A DNA stretch of 64,000 nt from Paragonimus westermani (lineage: Eukaryota; Platyhelminthes; Trematoda; Plagiorchiida; Troglotrematidae), in contig QNGE01000881.1 of assembly GCA_008508345.1 (NCBI GenBank), positions 74,844-138,843 on the forward strand, in the 5' to 3' direction. Below the pieces are notes generated by a model, which saw only the letters and a list, made by a program, of their open reading frames with translations, was not told the origin of the DNA and did not search any database. Below, in pieces: positions 60,841 to 64,000 of the stretch. Each line of letters starts with the position of its first letter. The first letter of the stretch is position 1. The position numbers and the translations under genes are program-made.

Positions 60841-63800
60841 AATTTTGGTTTCTCAACTTCGCACAAACTGTTACCACTGTCACCATGGTACATTTCAAAC
60901 CAGAAGTCAGTGGTGGGTCATTGGTAGTATTCGTGCTCCATCCCATCAACCTACGTGCAACCATTAGATACGTCGCGTATCTTAGTTCAATCACTTAGTT
61001 CAATTACTTGGTATTGCAGTCATTGGCAACTGACAATTAACCTGCAACCTTCGATCAAATGACATGGAAAAGTTGACCGTGTTCCCACAAGCCATTATGT
61101 CACTTCCTAGAACGCAATACAGTATGCAGAGAGACTGCTTTCTTTTGCACTCAACACCACAAGGAACCTTTTACAAACAGTTTACTAAATGTAGGTCCAC
61201 TTACATGATAGCACAATAAAATACGGCAATCTTTTTGAACTTAAACTACGTTTTATATTAGTATCCTGCATGCGGAAGGTGCGTAGTCATATCTGTCCTT
61301 CTCCTCAAGAGAAAACTTTAAATAAACTCCGTCTATAGTTTCTCTAATTAGACTGCTGCACAGTGAATTAAATCAAACTGCTCTCTTTCGTTATATTCCA
61401 AGTGACAGCTTGATCAATCATTGTTTTAATGGCCTTTGACACTTTTAAACTAACCGCATCTACCTTCCTTACCTCATCTTCGGTTACACTGGACTATTCG
61501 GCTTTAAAATAGTCAAGAAAGACATTACCACAGACAGTTTTAATTCCTGAACCTTGAATTATCAGCTTAACTACCGTTGAACTTAAATACAAATATTATC
61601 TGCTCTTTCCTAATGATAACTTTAACTAAGAATACAAATAGTTAATATTCACAACAAAATAACTGGTCTCTGCTCATCAACCTAGCCATTCTGAAAAAGA
61701 TTGCGGACAGTAGATTGTTAATGTTTAAAGGCAAAATCTACTTAGAATAATGCTTTTGTGAATTTTAGTTTCAGGCTATCTGCGACCGAGTAATGTGATT
61801 GTTAGAATCAGCCGAAAAGTGGTGCAAAGTGTCTTATTAAATCAAACAGTCTGTTGAAATAAATCATGCTCAGCTAATTTAAACAACCACGTGACCGAGA
61901 ATAATAAAAAAGTCGAACAAATGGAGGTAATAGGGCACTTTGTATCCTATGAAAATTATGATATTCGGTTTGCGGAGAAGTTTTATTGAGGGAGGTTCGA
62001 TCAGTTGTACACCTGAAAAATGATGACTGTTCACATGCTTCTGTCGTGATTATGCCGATGAACCGGACATGCTGAAGTTTTGAGCTATGAAGACTTTCGT
62101 TTTTATGCTTATGGAAGTCAGTCTCAAAATTAGTACTAAAAAATGACGTATTTGTTTGGATCATAAGATGATGGTCAAGAGTCCTGTTCAATCAAAGTCC
62201 ACAAAGGATGTTCGATACAGACGACAAGGGAGCGCTTCACGATAGAATTCAATCGCACTATACCTCAGCGATAAGGTAGCCGATAAGGAACCAATTTCAT
62301 TAAAACATTTATATACACGATCTGTTGGCTGCGGCTGCGTCGCTTCGAACGACGTTGCAATAACATCTTCTGTTAGTATCATGTAATGTTTGTCCTAATT
62401 TGGCCCCGCTGGCTGCCAGATAGATCGATTTTTAACAATATTAACTTGATCGGTTCTCTTTACGATCACTTGTACACTCAATTCTTGACCAGACAACGCT
62501 TTGCGGTTCTTCCGATAAGTTTTACAGGATGCTAGGCAACACAGGTTTTTCTGTTGATCCATGCTTTAGAGAACGTCAAAATTTGGTGTAGGCTACCATT
62601 AAAAAATTGCGTTCAGCTGTAAACTTCATAACACATTTGATCTTCTGGTAGAAATCCCCATTAAGTTAATGAAGGAACGGCTATGAAAAATTATGCAAGC
62701 CGATTCTTAACTCTGTCATAACGTTCGTAGGTCTTCTACAAAATCAAAACCTACATAAGAACTGAATGGTTAGTATAACGTTGAAACATGTCAAGTGTTG
62801 TAAAACACAAAACTGATTTCCTCTAACATCTGACCACAGGTTTTTCGCTCAGGCAAATTTCTCAGTCAAGTTCAATCGGAAGAATGCACCACGAACTCAA
62901 ATCAACTTTCGTCAAAGAATGTTCTGAGGTCAATAACTTCGAACGAGATTACAATATCTGGCCTGTTAACTTCACCCGATAACCGCAGTTCCAGACCACT
63001 CGATAGAGCACGACTCATAGGATTTAACAGAAGTGAATGTGGCTGTTTGGTTACGTACGATAACTCGGTGATACCTTCAGCACGGTTTCTTATTACATAT
63101 TCGCTTGGCTGGGATTCTTGGTGCCGTGGCCAACTTAGTGCAATCAGACTTTTTAAGTACAAAGACAAAACTGTCCAAATGGTTGGCAACTCGTTGTACC
63201 TCTTTGCCAGAGTCCTGTAGGGAACCCTGCAAGTCACTTGCGTTCGTAATGGTTATCAGTGGATTCGTTCTATTAGACAATTCTACAGTTGGCGTCCCAC
63301 TTTGCTAGGCAACGTTCTACACGATCAGCTGAACGCACGACCAGATCCTGACGTCGAATTACGAACACCCACAGAAGAAACCGGATTCTAACACAATGGT
63401 ACTCGGGCTCATTAAGAAGGCAGTTGAATAGCAGACCTTTTCTAACCTGATTATCAAAACCAAAAGGGAGAATGAACGTTTGATACTCGATGAATTTCAG
63501 TTTACGTACGCTATCAGTCTCAGGCAGTCGTTGACCGTTCTACGCCAATATCTAAGTTTTACCCCGTTCGTGCACTAGTTATCCCTTGGAATCTTTTCCA
63601 GAAAAGACAATTCCATCACTAACCAATCTGGTTCGTCCCAACTATGCACACGGTTTGGGATTTCCGTGGATAGTTCTTTGATATTTTTTCTACAATGGTC
63701 ATCCACTAAGTCACACCGGTTTCTTCAAACCGGCAACTGCTAATTCCTTAATTGAATTCACCCTGCCAAAGAACCTATTGAAATCTCGTCAGCCACTCCT

Positions 63801-64000
63801 GTTGGAGACTGACCAATTTCTCTTATTTTGCATCGATCATCGTATGCAACTCCAGACGTGGGATGGTGAGTAACTAACATGCATCTACGGTCATCAGTGC
63901 AAAGCAAGTGTGGGACAACGTGCTTCGGAATATGAGGCAGGACGTCTAGATAAGTGAGTTTGGGAGTGGCCTAGATCACTTAACTGGTTGGTCAAACAAT
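60841..64000. other. No recognisable gene
   Basis: AT-rich to about 62.8 kb, then somewhat less so. From 63.1 to 63.9 kb several frames are moderately open, including a 111-codon minus-strand frame at 62902-63237. I recognise no retroelement, exon or repeat in them. Confidence 0.45.

Overview
The window reads as non-genic nuclear DNA from an animal, most probably a parasitic flatworm (tapeworm or fluke). It is AT-rich. It has no operons, no ribosome-binding sites and no dense coding. It carries simple-sequence microsatellites and many decayed Penelope-like (PLE) retroelements with GIY-YIG endonuclease domains. It also carries a decayed R2-type non-LTR retrotransposon and short tRNA-like repeats that hold hammerhead-ribozyme-like cores, a combination known from schistosome Sm-alpha repeats. 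The flatworm assignment is an inference. I found no host protein-coding exon, rRNA, functional tRNA or CRISPR array that I can defend.

Layout. 1-420 is a GC-rich fragment of unknown origin. 421-11475 is mostly featureless, with one SINE-like copy near 6.4 kb and three microsatellites. 11.5-14.3 kb holds two PLE remnants with a SINE-like copy and an (ACTT)17 array between them. 16.7-18.0 kb holds the longest PLE remnant, with RT and GIY-YIG. 20.98-21.51 kb has two GIY-YIG modules head to tail, with a possible third further on. A short PLE scrap lies near 26.0 kb. SINE-like copies lie at 28.7 and 34.3 kb. At 34.99-35.55 kb is a composite repeat built from two SINE-like modules facing outward, and a second copy of the same composite lies at 60.28-60.84 kb. 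At 36.95-38.02 kb is the best-preserved insertion: a PLE with an inverted 5' part and a 13-bp target-site duplication (TSD). It is itself split by a 217-bp hairpin element flanked by a 15-bp TSD. A PLE tail lies at 52.3-52.7 kb. At 54.76-57.9 kb is an almost full-length but dead R2-like element with N-terminal zinc fingers, RT and a restriction-like endonuclease.

All recognised PLE and R2-like coding remnants lie on the + strand, which would fit insertion in an intron of a gene transcribed from the - strand; this is inference. No remnant appears able to move by itself. The RT motifs are broken (HGND and FVTDL in place of YVDD in the PLEs; loss of the motif A Asp and of YADD in the R2-like element). 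The exception is the EN-C-terminal reading frame at 37.24-37.84 kb, which becomes continuous if the nested insertion is ignored. The least expected content is the SINE-like family with tRNA-type A/B boxes plus a hammerhead-like core, and its paired, inverted form.
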